DNA of 64,000 nt from a virus. Shown in pieces: positions 44,086 through 52,467 of this stretch (its first letter is position 1; each line of letters begins with the position of its first letter). Location: IMG/VR virus record IMGVR_UViG_3300031857_000139, positions 1 through 64,000 of that record. One strand, written 5' to 3'. The notes under the pieces were generated by a model. That model ran no database searches, was not told the DNA's origin, and saw nothing but the letters and a program-made list of their open reading frames with translations. A program made the position numbers and the translations under genes.

Positions 44086-45197
44086 TGCCAATCGCAGTTA
44101 GTGGATCTAATATTGTATTTGCCGATGGTTCTTCTATCGCAAGTGGCTTTACTGGCTTCAAGAATAAGATAATTAACGGAGCCATGACGATTGACCAGCG
44201 TAATGCTGGTGCTAGTGTTACTCCTACTTCAAGCACTTATATAGTAGATAGATTTCAAACTATCCTTAGTGTTGCATCCAAATTAAGTTTTCAGCAAACA
44301 AGCACAGCACCTGTAGGATTTTCTAACAGTTTAAAAATTACATCTACTTCAGCATATAGTTTGGGTGCTGCTGATTATTTTCAGGTTGAACAATCAATTG
44401 AAGGATTTAACACTGCCGACCTTAACTGGGGAACTGCAAACGCTAAGACTGTAACATTATCGTTTTGGGTTCAATCCAGTTTAACTGGAACTTTTGGAAT
44501 GTTTTTTGCAAATGGTGCTAATGATAGGCGTTATCCAGCAACATATACAATTTCTTCTGCAAATACTTGGGAATATAAAACTATTACGCTAGTTGGCGAT
44601 ACAACTGGCACATGGAATACAACTAATTCAACTGGATTAAGGATTGTTTGGCCATTAGGTTATGGGTCAAACTATACTAGTGGAACTGCTGGTGCGTGGG
44701 TTAATTCTACTAGTTCTAATTTTATTCCAGCTGGATGCGTTTCCGTAGTCGGCACAAACGGAGCAACCTTCTATATCACCGGCGTTCAGCTGGAAGCCGG
44801 CTCTTCGGCTACAAGTTTTGAATACCGTGATTACGGAAATGAATTGAGAATGTGTCAGCGGTATTACTACAGAAAAAGCACACAAATAGCTAACAGCGAT
44901 ATGAGATATGGAATGGGATTTAGTGGAAGCGGAAGTACCACTACTGCTTATATTGATGTTACTCTACCTGTAAATATGAGGGTAGGTCCAACATCGGTTG
45001 ATTGGACCAATACAATCGCTTTGTGGGCAGGTGCTACTAATTTTCAAGTTACCGCTATAAGTGTTTATACATCTGGTGCTGGTACAACAAGTTGTTTATT
45101 GCAATGCACATCTAGTGGTTTAACTGGTGAAAAACCATATCAATTAGTAGGATACGCTAGTGGTGGTGCTTCTCTTGGTTTAAGTGCGGAATTATAA
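44085..45197 (+). CDS. Fibre with carbohydrate-binding-like tip ('FKNKIINGAM' type)
   Basis: A 370-residue protein. Residues about 20-45 (GFTGFKNKIINGAMTIDQRNAGAS) open a beta-sandwich domain of a type very common in phage fibres that resembles galactose-binding/CBM folds. Further landmarks are YIVDRFQ, QSIEGFNTADLNWGTANAKTVTLSFWVQSSLTG, NTWEYKTITLVGDTTGTW, TNGATFYITGVQLEAGS and FEYRDYGNELRMCQRYYY. The remainder (about 265-370) is a variable distal domain. The paralog at 50445 shares the front, including the FEYRDYGNELRMCQRYY hinge, but not the distal part. A family B partner follows. Confidence 0.78.
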   Translation: MPIAVSGSNIVFADGSSIASGFTGFKNKIINGAMTIDQRNAGASVTPTSSTYIVDRFQTILSVASKLSFQQTSTAPVGFSNSLKITSTSAYSLGAADYFQVEQSIEGFNTADLNWGTANAKTVTLSFWVQSSLTGTFGMFFANGANDRRYPATYTISSANTWEYKTITLVGDTTGTWNTTNSTGLRIVWPLGYGSNYTSGTAGAWVNSTSSNFIPAGCVSVVGTNGATFYITGVQLEAGSSATSFEYRDYGNELRMCQRYYYRKSTQIANSDMRYGMGFSGSGSTTTAYIDVTLPVNMRVGPTSVDWTNTIALWAGATNFQVTAISVYTSGAGTTSCLLQCTSSGLTGEKPYQLVGYASGGASLGLSAEL

Positions 45198-45199
45198 AA

Positions 45200-45424
45200 A
45201 TGAACAAAATATTTATTAATAAAAATTTAAAAGGTCAGGATACCTTGCATATTATTCGCCAAACTGGTGAAGAATCATTTACGTCTTTTCCAATACAAAC
45301 AGACAATCCAAATTGGGTATCATTAAAAGCACAAATCCTTGTTGACAGAGCCACACTACAAGACGCTGATGGTAACACAATGACAGCAGAAGAAGCAAAA
45401 CAATTTATTGCAACACTACCATAA
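45200..45424 (+). CDS. Fibre partner protein, family B
   Basis: A 74-residue protein. The front is a beta-rich part (NKIFINKNLKGQDTLHIIRQTGEESF) and the back is ATLQDADGNTMTAEEAKQFIATLP. The back is nearly identical to that of the partner at 51503, which follows the paralogous carbohydrate-binding-like fibre. Two of two such fibres have this partner. The fronts differ, again a variable-front, constant-back design. Confidence 0.7.
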   Translation: MNKIFINKNLKGQDTLHIIRQTGEESFTSFPIQTDNPNWVSLKAQILVDRATLQDADGNTMTAEEAKQFIATLP

Positions 45425-45431
45425 AAAATAA

Positions 45432-45544
45432 ATGGCAACCAATTCTAACTTCATAATTAAAAATGGCCTGACAGTAGGCGCTAACACCGTTATTGCTGCC
45501 AATGGTATGTGGGTTGGTGCAAACACAAATCTAATTGGTGCTAC
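45432..45544 (+). repeat. Fibre docking segment, copy 3 of 3
   Basis: Counterpart of 34008-34120 and 39202-39314. It ends at the beginning of the collagen-like run. Confidence 0.85.
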
Positions 45545-46013
45545 AGGTCCACAAGGCGCTAGCGGTCCAACAGGACCTACAGGCCTCACAGGTCCTACAG
45601 GTCCAGGTGGTCCTGCCGGTCCTACAGGTCCTACTGGTGCAACAGGTATTGGTGCTACAGGTGCCACAGGTCCTGATGGTCCAATCGGTCCTACAGGCGC
45701 AACAGGTCCAGCCGGTCCAACAGGACCTCAAGGCGCAACAGGTGTAACAGGTCCTACCGGCCCAGCAGGACCAATCGGACCAGGAGGCCCAACAGGACCA
45801 ACTGGACCTGCAGGTGCTACAGGAGTATTCTCTGGCACCACAACAGAACAAATTATTACAAGCAACACAACAGTATCTACATCAAACACAACAGGTGCTT
45901 TGATTGTTGCTGGCGGTGCAGGTATTTCTGGTAATGTATATGCCAATGCCGTGTATGCCAATAATGTAGACATCATTAATACCAGCATCGTATACTCTAT
46001 GGTGCTCGGATAA
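45432..46013 (+). CDS. Collagen-like tail fibre with docking head
   Basis: A 193-residue protein. It has the docking head of 34008/39202 ([29 protein letters not shown]), directly followed by the longest continuous Gly-X-Y run in the window (about 36-134; [15 protein letters not shown]), and a C-terminal beta segment [31 protein letters not shown]. It lacks the internal beta domains and the connector of its paralogs. With the Pro and Thr content of about 33 triplets it is the simplest candidate substrate for hydroxylation/glycosylation. Confidence 0.83.
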   Translation: MATNSNFIIKNGLTVGANTVIAANGMWVGANTNLIGATGPQGASGPTGPTGLTGPTGPGGPAGPTGPTGATGIGATGATGPDGPIGPTGATGPAGPTGPQGATGVTGPTGPAGPIGPGGPTGPTGPAGATGVFSGTTTEQIITSNTTVSTSNTTGALIVAGGAGISGNVYANAVYANNVDIINTSIVYSMVLG

Positions 46014-46016
46014 ATA
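46009..46016 (+). promoter_or_regulatory. Late-promoter-like GATAAATA
   Basis: GATAAATATG overlaps the stop of the collagen-like gene, 18 bases before the start at 46035. Confidence 0.45.
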
Positions 46017-46034
46017 TGTAATTAGGAATACAAT

Positions 46035-46364
46035 ATGCCAAATACCCTTACCTCATACGTCAACAAAGATGTGCCAACGACAAACGCTACGGTTGTCACA
46101 GCATCTACTGGTTCACAAACGACCATCATTGGTCTAAGTTGCACCAATACATCAGTTGCAAATAACATCACTGCTAACGTATACATCACTCGTTCAGGTG
46201 TTGATTACTTTGTGGCACGATTTGCACCAATACCAACAGGTGGTTCTCTTGTTGTGGTAGGTGGTGACCAAAAATTGGTTCTCAATGCAGGAGATATATT
46301 GCGTGTATCATCTTCTGCAAACACCTCGATGGATGTTATTACATCTGCTCTTGTAATTACTTAA
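46035..46364 (+). CDS. Small beta-sandwich tail protein
   Basis: A 109-residue protein. The pattern TTIIGLSCTNTSVANNITANVYITRSGVDYFVARFAPIPTGGSLVVVGGDQKLVLNAGDILRVSS is a small beta sandwich that I recall from many phage tail loci ('P.GGSL...GGDQKLVL..GD.L.V'). No catalytic residue is evident. It sits behind a promoter motif and 9 bases before the long S74 fibre. It may be an adaptor that fixes that fibre to the tail. Confidence 0.7.
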   Translation: MPNTLTSYVNKDVPTTNATVVTASTGSQTTIIGLSCTNTSVANNITANVYITRSGVDYFVARFAPIPTGGSLVVVGGDQKLVLNAGDILRVSSSANTSMDVITSALVIT

Positions 46365-46373
46365 AGGTAAACC

Positions 46374-48206
46374 ATGGGTTATTTGGGTAATAGCAATGTC
46401 GTTCAAAATTTTACACCTGCTGTTGATTACTTTAACGGCAATGGTTCAACTACTGCCTTTACATTAAGTCGCACAGTTGGCTCTGCATTTGATTTGCAGG
46501 CATTTATTGAAAATGTACCACAAAATCCATCTTCTGCATTTACGGTAGCAGGTAATGTAATCACATTTACTTCTGCACCACCTAGCGGAACAAATAACAT
46601 CTATGTTCGCTACACATCTCCAGTAACTCAATTGGTGAAGCCGGCTCCTGGTACGGTAGGTACAACAGAAATAGCTAGTAGTGTTACACTTACAACACCA
46701 TCAATTTCAGGCAATCTCACTTTCACAGGCACAGGTGTTCGTATTACTGGTGATTTTAGTAACGCTACTGTTGCTAATCGGGTATTGTTTCAATCCAGCA
46801 CTACTAATGGATCAACAACTGTTGGATTAATTCCTAATGGAACAGGAACGCAATGTGCATGGAACGCATATAACGGAACTGATACAGCAAATGCTGGTGT
46901 AGGTGCATTTATTATTAATACCAATGAATTGCGTATTCAATCTAATGCTGTTGGTACAGGCTCTTATGTGCCTCTCACAATGTATACAGGCGGTAGCGAA
47001 AGACTACGCATAGATACTAGTGGTAATGTTGGAATTGGAACAACTAGTCCTGCAGCTACTTTAGATGTTGGATCTTCAGTTGCTAGAAGTGGTGCAGCTC
47101 AAAATAACATTTATGCAGACTATAGAATTACCGCCGCAACTACTGGAGTAGTTAGTTCTTTTGCATCACGAATTGTTGGTATTGGTGGTTCAACTTATAC
47201 AATTCCTGATGCCGCTGTTTATAAAGCCGATCCTATTGTTGCTCAAACAGGCGTCACAATTACCAATTCGTATGGTTTATACATTGGCAATATGTCAGAC
47301 CCAATAAGCGGTGGCTCAGTAACTAATCCTTGGGGTATTTACCAAGCAACTTCTAGTAATAAAAATTATTTTGCTGGCGATGTTGGTATTGGTACTAACA
47401 ATCCTCAATATCCATTAACACTTGTTAACTCAACAGCAAATAAAGAAATTCTTTTTGTTAAAGGATCCAATACAAATACTGGTACCGGTCTTGCTGGTGA
47501 AGGACCAGTTGCGATTCAGAATACCAATAATACCGTTGGTAATATGGCAGCTATCTCTAATTTTGATTCTGGTGGAAACATTAATGGTCAAATAAATTTT
47601 ATTAATACAGACCAAGCTGCTGGTGGAGCAATAGGATTTACTACTCGTACCAACGGAGGCGCTTCGTATGGTGAACGGATGCGTGTTACACAAAATGGCG
47701 GTACAAGATTTCAATGTGAAAACTATAATGCTCAGCCTAGTTCAACAAATGGCGGCGTTGAAATTAACAATACAAACGCTAGCTCAACATTTTTTGGGTT
47801 TGGAACAGGAACAGAAACACATATAAACTTTGGTAATAGAAATGGTATTCGTGGTTCTATTCAAACAACAAGCGGTGGGACTTCATACAACACAACTTCT
47901 GACTACCGATTAAAAGAAAATATTGTACCTATGACTGGTGCATTGGCAAAAGTTTCACAACTTAATCCAGTTACTTACAATTGGAAAATAGGTGGAAACG
48001 GTCAAGGATTTATTGCTCATGAATTACAAGAAGTTGTTCCTGAAGCTGTTACTGGTGAAAAAGATGCTGTAGATGAAAATGATGAACCAAAATATCAGAT
48101 GGTTGATACATCATTCCTAGTAGCCACATTGACTGCTGCTATACAAGAACAACAAGCAATCATAGAGAATTTAAAAGCTCGCATTGAAATACTGGAGGAT
48201 AAATGA
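46374..48206 (+). CDS. Long tail fibre with S74 chaperone
   Basis: A 610-residue fibre. Residues about 1-85 (MGYLGNSNVVQNFTPAVDYFNGNGSTTAFTLSRTVG..., TFTSAPPSGTNNIYVRYTS) form the attachment domain shared with the gene at 49456. Residues about 100-230 hold beta repeats with [30 protein letters not shown] central module (about 235-350) has YGLYIGNMSDPISGGSVTNPWGIYQ. Residues about 508-610 are the S74 chaperone: S509-D-Y-R-L-K, then GFIAHELQEVVPEAVTGEKDAVDE and a C-terminal coiled helix. Self-cleavage is expected at S509. The family E partner overlaps by four bases. Confidence 0.85.
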   Translation: MGYLGNSNVVQNFTPAVDYFNGNGSTTAFTLSRTVGSAFDLQAFIENVPQNPSSAFTVAGNVITFTSAPPSGTNNIYVRYTSPVTQLVKPAPGTVGTTEIASSVTLTTPSISGNLTFTGTGVRITGDFSNATVANRVLFQSSTTNGSTTVGLIPNGTGTQCAWNAYNGTDTANAGVGAFIINTNELRIQSNAVGTGSYVPLTMYTGGSERLRIDTSGNVGIGTTSPAATLDVGSSVARSGAAQNNIYADYRITAATTGVVSSFASRIVGIGGSTYTIPDAAVYKADPIVAQTGVTITNSYGLYIGNMSDPISGGSVTNPWGIYQATSSNKNYFAGDVGIGTNNPQYPLTLVNSTANKEILFVKGSNTNTGTGLAGEGPVAIQNTNNTVGNMAAISNFDSGGNINGQINFINTDQAAGGAIGFTTRTNGGASYGERMRVTQNGGTRFQCENYNAQPSSTNGGVEINNTNASSTFFGFGTGTETHINFGNRNGIRGSIQTTSGGTSYNTTSDYRLKENIVPMTGALAKVSQLNPVTYNWKIGGNGQGFIAHELQEVVPEAVTGEKDAVDENDEPKYQMVDTSFLVATLTAAIQEQQAIIENLKARIEILEDK

Positions 48207-48553
48207 GTCATTTTGCGAAAGTCTTAGATGGTAAAGTTACACAAGTGATTGTGGCTGAACCAGATTTTTTTAATACATTTGTTGATACAAGTCCGGGTGA
48301 ATGGATTCAAACGAGTTATAACACCCATGGCAATCAACATACTCAAGGCGGTACTCCGCTTCGTGGCAACTATGCAGGTATTGGTTACACATACGACAGA
48401 ACAAATGATGTGTTCTATGCACCACGACCATTTGCAAGTTGGATACTAAATGAAACTACATGGCTATGGGAAGCACCAACACCATATCCAAATGATGATA
48501 AAAGATATGAGTGGGACGAAGCAACAATTTCTTGGAAAGAAGTAACAGAATAA
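48203..48553 (+). CDS. Fibre-associated protein, family E
   Basis: A 116-residue protein (SHFAKVLDGKVTQVIVAEPDFF..., GEWIQTSYNTHGNQHTQGGTPLRG, NYAGIGYTYDRTNDVF, PRPFASWILNETTWLWEAP). I recall this highly conserved small family from many marine phages, typically as a free-standing gene next to fibres, with no known function. The many aromatic residues and a Y-x-W-D-E ending suggest a compact folded domain. Overlap with the S74 fibre stop indicates coupling. Confidence 0.75.
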   Translation: MSHFAKVLDGKVTQVIVAEPDFFNTFVDTSPGEWIQTSYNTHGNQHTQGGTPLRGNYAGIGYTYDRTNDVFYAPRPFASWILNETTWLWEAPTPYPNDDKRYEWDEATISWKEVTE

Positions 48554-48554
48554 T

Positions 48555-49445
48555 ATGCCAATTAGTCAGATACCTGCTGTAGGTCTATCTCAAAATGGAA
48601 GTGTATCGTCTTATCACATTCAACATTTAACTGTTGCTGGTGGAGGTGGCGGTGGTAGCGGCAATGGCGGTGGTGGAGGCGGCGGTGGTGTAATTCAAGG
48701 ATATTTAACTTTAACATCCGGTTCTACTTACACAGTTACCGTTGGTGCTGGAGGATCTGGAACTCCACAAAATACGGCTGCTGTTGGTTCAAATGGCACC
48801 AACTCAGTTATATCAGGATCAGGAATAACAACACAAACCGCTATTGGTGGTGGTGGCGGTGGATCTGGTTACGGTTCAGGAGCTTTTAATACCGGTGCTT
48901 CTGGCGGTTCTGGTGGCGGTGGCGGTACAAACGCTCAAGGTGGTAATAATGACGGAACATTAAATCAAGGATGTGTTGCTGGTGCTGGTGGCGGATCATC
49001 TGCTAGTAGTTGGTTTGGTGGCGGTGGTGGTGGAGCTGGCGGTACAGGATTTGCCGGAAATCAAGCATCAATTGGTTCTAAAACATTAGGCGGCACAGGC
49101 GGTAATGCATTAGCAAGTTTCATTTCAGGAACACAAGTATTTTATGCTGGTGGCGGTGGTGGTGGGTGTGCTAACGGGCAATTAGGTGGTCAAGGCGGTT
49201 CTAAAGTTGGTGGCAACGGACAAGCTGGTGCTGCTGGTTCTTCAGCTGTATCCAACACAGGCGGCGGTGGTGGCGGTGGTGGTTACGTTCAAAGTGGTGA
49301 TACAGGATACGCTGGAGGTAACGGCGGTTCAGGTGTTGTAATTATTTCCTATCTTGGTGCTCAACGAGGCACAGGTGGTACAATAACATCTGTTGGTGGA
49401 TATACTATACATACATTCACTTCAAGTGGATCTTATATAGCTTAA
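48555..49445 (+). CDS. Second glycine-rich adhesin
   Basis: A 296-residue protein. A short front (MPISQIPAVGLSQNGSVSSYHIQHLTVAG) leads at once into poly-Gly runs (GGGGGGSGNGGGGGGGGVIQGYLTL, then GGGGGSGYGSGAF and others) separated by short segments with Ser, Thr, Asn and single Cys residues. The end is GGSGVVIISYLGAQRG...YTIHTFTSSGSYIA, the usual close of glycine-rich phage fibre domains. It differs from the adhesin at 7552 in front and end, so the two are not recent duplicates. It is probably a polyglycine-based receptor-binding tip. Confidence 0.78.
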   Translation: MPISQIPAVGLSQNGSVSSYHIQHLTVAGGGGGGSGNGGGGGGGGVIQGYLTLTSGSTYTVTVGAGGSGTPQNTAAVGSNGTNSVISGSGITTQTAIGGGGGGSGYGSGAFNTGASGGSGGGGGTNAQGGNNDGTLNQGCVAGAGGGSSASSWFGGGGGGAGGTGFAGNQASIGSKTLGGTGGNALASFISGTQVFYAGGGGGGCANGQLGGQGGSKVGGNGQAGAAGSSAVSNTGGGGGGGGYVQSGDTGYAGGNGGSGVVIISYLGAQRGTGGTITSVGGYTIHTFTSSGSYIA

Positions 49446-49455
49446 AGGTTAATTA

Positions 49456-50445
49456 ATGTCATATATCGGAAATAGTCCCTCGCAATCAGCATTTGTCACC
49501 GATTTATTTAACGGTGATAATAGCACGACTGCATTTACCATGTCGGTTTCACCGGCTAATCCAGCTTCTATACTTGTAGCGGTATCTGGTGTTCTACAAT
49601 CTCCTGACACATACTCTGTTTCAGGCCGCACACTTAACTTCTCAGCGGCACCACCAAGTGCCACAGGAAATATTTCTGTAAGATATTTGGGAATACCTGC
49701 ATCAGGTGTTACTACAACGGCATACAGAACTCTTACAGAATATACTGCAACGGCTGGTCAAACCACATTTACACCACCAAGTTACACAGTAGGATTTATT
49801 AATGTGTTTCGTAATGGCGTCATGTTAGGCACAGCAGATTACACAGCAAGTAATGGTACAAGTGTTGTATTAGCCAATGCGTGTTCTTCTGGTGATTTAG
49901 TGGTCGTAGAAAGTTTCTATGTAAGCTCGGTACTCAATGCAATACCGGCTACAGCCAATGCAGTAAATACTTTGTTGATTTCTGATGGTGCAATTACACA
50001 AAACAAATTGGCAACAGGAGTATCATCAACTGGTCCTGCTTTTTATGCATATACAACAGGTAGTCAAACTATTTCTAGTGGAGTATTGACCAAAGTATTA
50101 TTAGATACAGAAAAATATGACACAAATAGTAATTTTGCATCCTCTACTTTTACACCAACTGTTGCTGGTTATTATCAAATAAATGGTTCTATCAGGTTTG
50201 ATGGTGGGTCAGGGACAAGAGCAGTAATAGGCATTTATAAAAACGGATCTGCGTATTCTTTTTCTTCAGACTTATCTTACTCAATGTCACAGGTAACTAT
50301 ACTTGTTTCAACTTTAGTTTACATGAACGGCACTACCGATTACATTGATTTGTATGGTGCTTATACTAACGGAAGTACCTCAGCTATTGGTGTTGGTAGA
50401 GCGTATGATACTTACATGAACGGTTTCTTAGCGAGGGCTGCATAA
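49456..50445 (+). CDS. Fibre with C1q-like tip
   Basis: A 329-residue protein. Residues about 1-80 are the attachment domain shared with 46374 (MSYIGNSPSQSAFVTDLFNGDNSTTAFTMS...FSAAPPSATGNISVRYLG), followed by a second such unit (about 90-155, ATAGQTTFTPPSYTVGFINVFRNGVML). Residues about 190-329 are a C1q/TNF-like jelly roll ([33 protein letters not shown]...FTPTVAGYYQINGSIRF...ARAA). The tip is paralogous to those of the two genes at 51916 and 52467. It overlaps the next gene by one base. Confidence 0.8.
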   Translation: MSYIGNSPSQSAFVTDLFNGDNSTTAFTMSVSPANPASILVAVSGVLQSPDTYSVSGRTLNFSAAPPSATGNISVRYLGIPASGVTTTAYRTLTEYTATAGQTTFTPPSYTVGFINVFRNGVMLGTADYTASNGTSVVLANACSSGDLVVVESFYVSSVLNAIPATANAVNTLLISDGAITQNKLATGVSSTGPAFYAYTTGSQTISSGVLTKVLLDTEKYDTNSNFASSTFTPTVAGYYQINGSIRFDGGSGTRAVIGIYKNGSAYSFSSDLSYSMSQVTILVSTLVYMNGTTDYIDLYGAYTNGSTSAIGVGRAYDTYMNGFLARAA

Positions 50446-51500
50446 TGACACAAGCAATTCAAGTAGCTCAATACGGTTCATCAGGTGTTTCTCTTGGCTT
50501 CAAGAATAGGATTATTAACGGAGCCATGGTAATAGACCAGAGGAATGGTGGTGCAAGTGTTACATTACCAAGTGGCACCACAAGAACACTGGATAGGTGG
50601 ACTTTATATTCCGCAGAATCATCAAAATATTCTTGCCAACAAAATGCTGGTTCTGTAACTCCTCCGGCAGGATTTGTTAATTACCTAGGAATAACTTCAT
50701 TAGCTGCTACTACACCAGCCACAGAAGATGTTTATGTTGTTCGGCAATATATCGAGGGATTTAATATTGCTGATTTGGCATGGGGAACCGCAAATGCTAA
50801 AACTATTACCTTATCTTTTTGGGTTCGTTCTTCATTAACAGGAACTTTTGGTGGCGCATTAAAAAATGGTGCCGGTGATTACTCATACCCATTTACATAC
50901 ACAATATCTCAAGCAAATACTTGGGAATATAAAACTCTTACCGTACCTGGTTCAACAAGCGGAACTTGGTTAACAACTAATGGCCTTGGATTGTCTTTAG
51001 TATTTTCATTAGGATCAGGATCTTTTTATGCCGGTTCAGCCGGATCTTGGTCAAATAATTCTTATTTTACCGCAACAGGATCCACCAATGTTGTTGGCAC
51101 GAATGGTGCTACATGGTATATTACTGGAGTCCAGGTGGAAGTAGGTTCTTTATCCACAACTTTTGAATATAGGGATTATGGAAATGAATTGAGAATGTGT
51201 CAGCGGTATTATGAGAGTGGTTCTGCTAACCCATCATGTTTTGCGGATCAGTTTGGAAATGCTGTTTGGGAAGGATTTTATAAAGTTGATAAACGGGCAG
51301 CAGGAACATTTACCTATAATGATGCAAACGGCAATACTGGAAAAATTGCAAGATGGTTTACTGGTTCATATTCTTCTAATGTTACTCCTTCTGGATTATC
51401 AGCTGATGGTACAAAAAGATTTTCTGGAAATATTACAGGTTTATCCGCAGGAACATTAGTAAAAGTTGGGTTTAACTGGTTTCAAGACTCGGAGATATAA
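50445..51500 (+). CDS. Fibre with carbohydrate-binding-like tip, second copy
   Basis: A 351-residue paralog of 44085: LGFKNRIINGAMVIDQRNGGAS, TLDRWTLYSAES, QYIEGFNIADLAWGTANAKTITLSFWVRSSLTG, TNGATWYITGVQVEVGS, FEYRDYGNELRMCQRYYE. After this hinge (about residue 252) the distal domain (FADQFGNAVWEGFYKVDKRAAGTF...) has no similarity to that of 44085. The sharp change suggests that distal domains are swapped at this hinge. A family B partner follows after two bases. Confidence 0.78.
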   Translation: MTQAIQVAQYGSSGVSLGFKNRIINGAMVIDQRNGGASVTLPSGTTRTLDRWTLYSAESSKYSCQQNAGSVTPPAGFVNYLGITSLAATTPATEDVYVVRQYIEGFNIADLAWGTANAKTITLSFWVRSSLTGTFGGALKNGAGDYSYPFTYTISQANTWEYKTLTVPGSTSGTWLTTNGLGLSLVFSLGSGSFYAGSAGSWSNNSYFTATGSTNVVGTNGATWYITGVQVEVGSLSTTFEYRDYGNELRMCQRYYESGSANPSCFADQFGNAVWEGFYKVDKRAAGTFTYNDANGNTGKIARWFTGSYSSNVTPSGLSADGTKRFSGNITGLSAGTLVKVGFNWFQDSEI

Positions 51501-51502
51501 AA

Positions 51503-51706
51503 ATGTATGAATTAATTAAAAAATTTGACAATACAGAATACATTAAACGACAATCTGATGGAGCATCTATTTCAATCGAATCAACTAATCCTGATTATCA
51601 AAACTTTAAAAAGCAAATCAATACTGACGAAGCCACACTACAAGATGCTGATGGTGATACCATGACTGCCGCTGAAGCCAAAGCATATATAGCGACATTA
51701 CCATAG
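51503..51706 (+). CDS. Fibre partner protein, family B
   Basis: A 67-residue protein. The front (MYELIKKFDNTEYIKRQSDGASISIE) differs from that of the other family B gene, while the back (ATLQDADGDTMTAAEAKAYIATLP) is nearly the same. It sits immediately after the carbohydrate-binding-like fibre, as in the first copy. A tail-assembly or tip-folding helper is possible. Confidence 0.7.
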   Translation: MYELIKKFDNTEYIKRQSDGASISIESTNPDYQNFKKQINTDEATLQDADGDTMTAAEAKAYIATLP

Positions 51707-51708
51707 AG

Positions 51709-51716
51709 AATAAATA
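51709..51716 (+). promoter_or_regulatory. Late-promoter-like AATAAATA overlapping a start codon
   Basis: AATAAATATG: the last A of the motif is the A of the next ATG. If used as a promoter it could not serve that gene with a leader, so it may be a chance match or serve the genes farther downstream. Confidence 0.25.
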
Positions 51717-51919
51717 TGCCATTAACTAAAATACAAAATGCAATGGTGGGTAATAGTAGTAATATTGCTTTTACTCCTGCTGTTCCTATTATTGAGAACA
51801 CACAGAATGTTACCAGTGCATATACAATTACAGCCAATAACTCGGCAATGTCGGTAGGTCCGGTTACATTATCGGCCAACGTAACTATTAATTCAGGAAG
51901 TAGGTGGGTAATCCTATGA
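51716..51919 (+). CDS. Stand-alone fibre connector protein, short form
   Basis: A 67-residue protein. MPLTKIQNAMVGNSSNIAFTPAVPIIENTQN is followed by the connector (TSAYTITANNSAMSVGPVTLSANVTINSGSRWVIL) found at the C-termini of the collagen-like fibres at 34008 and 39202 and in the gene at 42018. The stop overlaps the next gene (ATGA). It may be a hinge subunit between a shaft and the C1q-like tips that follow. Confidence 0.7.
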   Translation: MPLTKIQNAMVGNSSNIAFTPAVPIIENTQNVTSAYTITANNSAMSVGPVTLSANVTINSGSRWVIL

Positions 51920-52467
51920 GTTCATTAATCATCAAAGGTGATACATCAGGAGCAATTACATTATCTGCACCGAATGCTGCAGGTGATAGCACATATACTT
52001 TACCGGCAGTCAATGGTAGTGTGATGGTGAGTGGTAATATGCCAGCGTTTTTTGCTTATAAAAATGGTGTTCCTCAATCTATAACAAATGCCACTTTTAC
52101 TAAAATAACATTTAATGCTTTTGATTATAATACTGCTGGATCTATGTTTTCTTCTTCCACATTTACACCTACTATTGCTGGTTATTATCAGATAAGCGCA
52201 GGAATATCCAATTTAGCCGGTAACACACCAACAAGAACCATTGTTTCAATTTTTAAAAACGGATCTGGTTATGCTGGTTTTGGAGATTATACAAATTCAA
52301 GTTCATATAGAACTTATGGATCAGTTTTAGTTTATTGTAATGGAACAACCGATTACATTGAATTGTATGCATATTTGGCGGGTTCAAGTTTATCTGTTGA
52401 TTATGGTCAAAGCACAGGTGTTGGTTATAATACCTATATGTCTGGTGTTTTAGTGAGGGCCGCATAA
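51916..52467 (+). CDS. Fibre-tip protein, C1q-like
   Basis: A 183-residue protein. The ATG at 51916 (ATGA overlap with the connector gene) is preferred to an in-frame GTG 12 bases upstream. The front MSSLIIKGDTSGAITLSAPNAAGDSTYTLPAVNGSVMVSG is a fibre-shaft end. The rest is the C1q-like jelly roll: PAFFAYKNGVPQSITNATFTKITFNAFDYNTAGSMFSSSTFTPTIAGYYQISAGIS...YMSGVLVRAA. It is paralogous to 49456 and 52467. Confidence 0.77.
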   Translation: MSSLIIKGDTSGAITLSAPNAAGDSTYTLPAVNGSVMVSGNMPAFFAYKNGVPQSITNATFTKITFNAFDYNTAGSMFSSSTFTPTIAGYYQISAGISNLAGNTPTRTIVSIFKNGSGYAGFGDYTNSSSYRTYGSVLVYCNGTTDYIELYAYLAGSSLSVDYGQSTGVGYNTYMSGVLVRAA

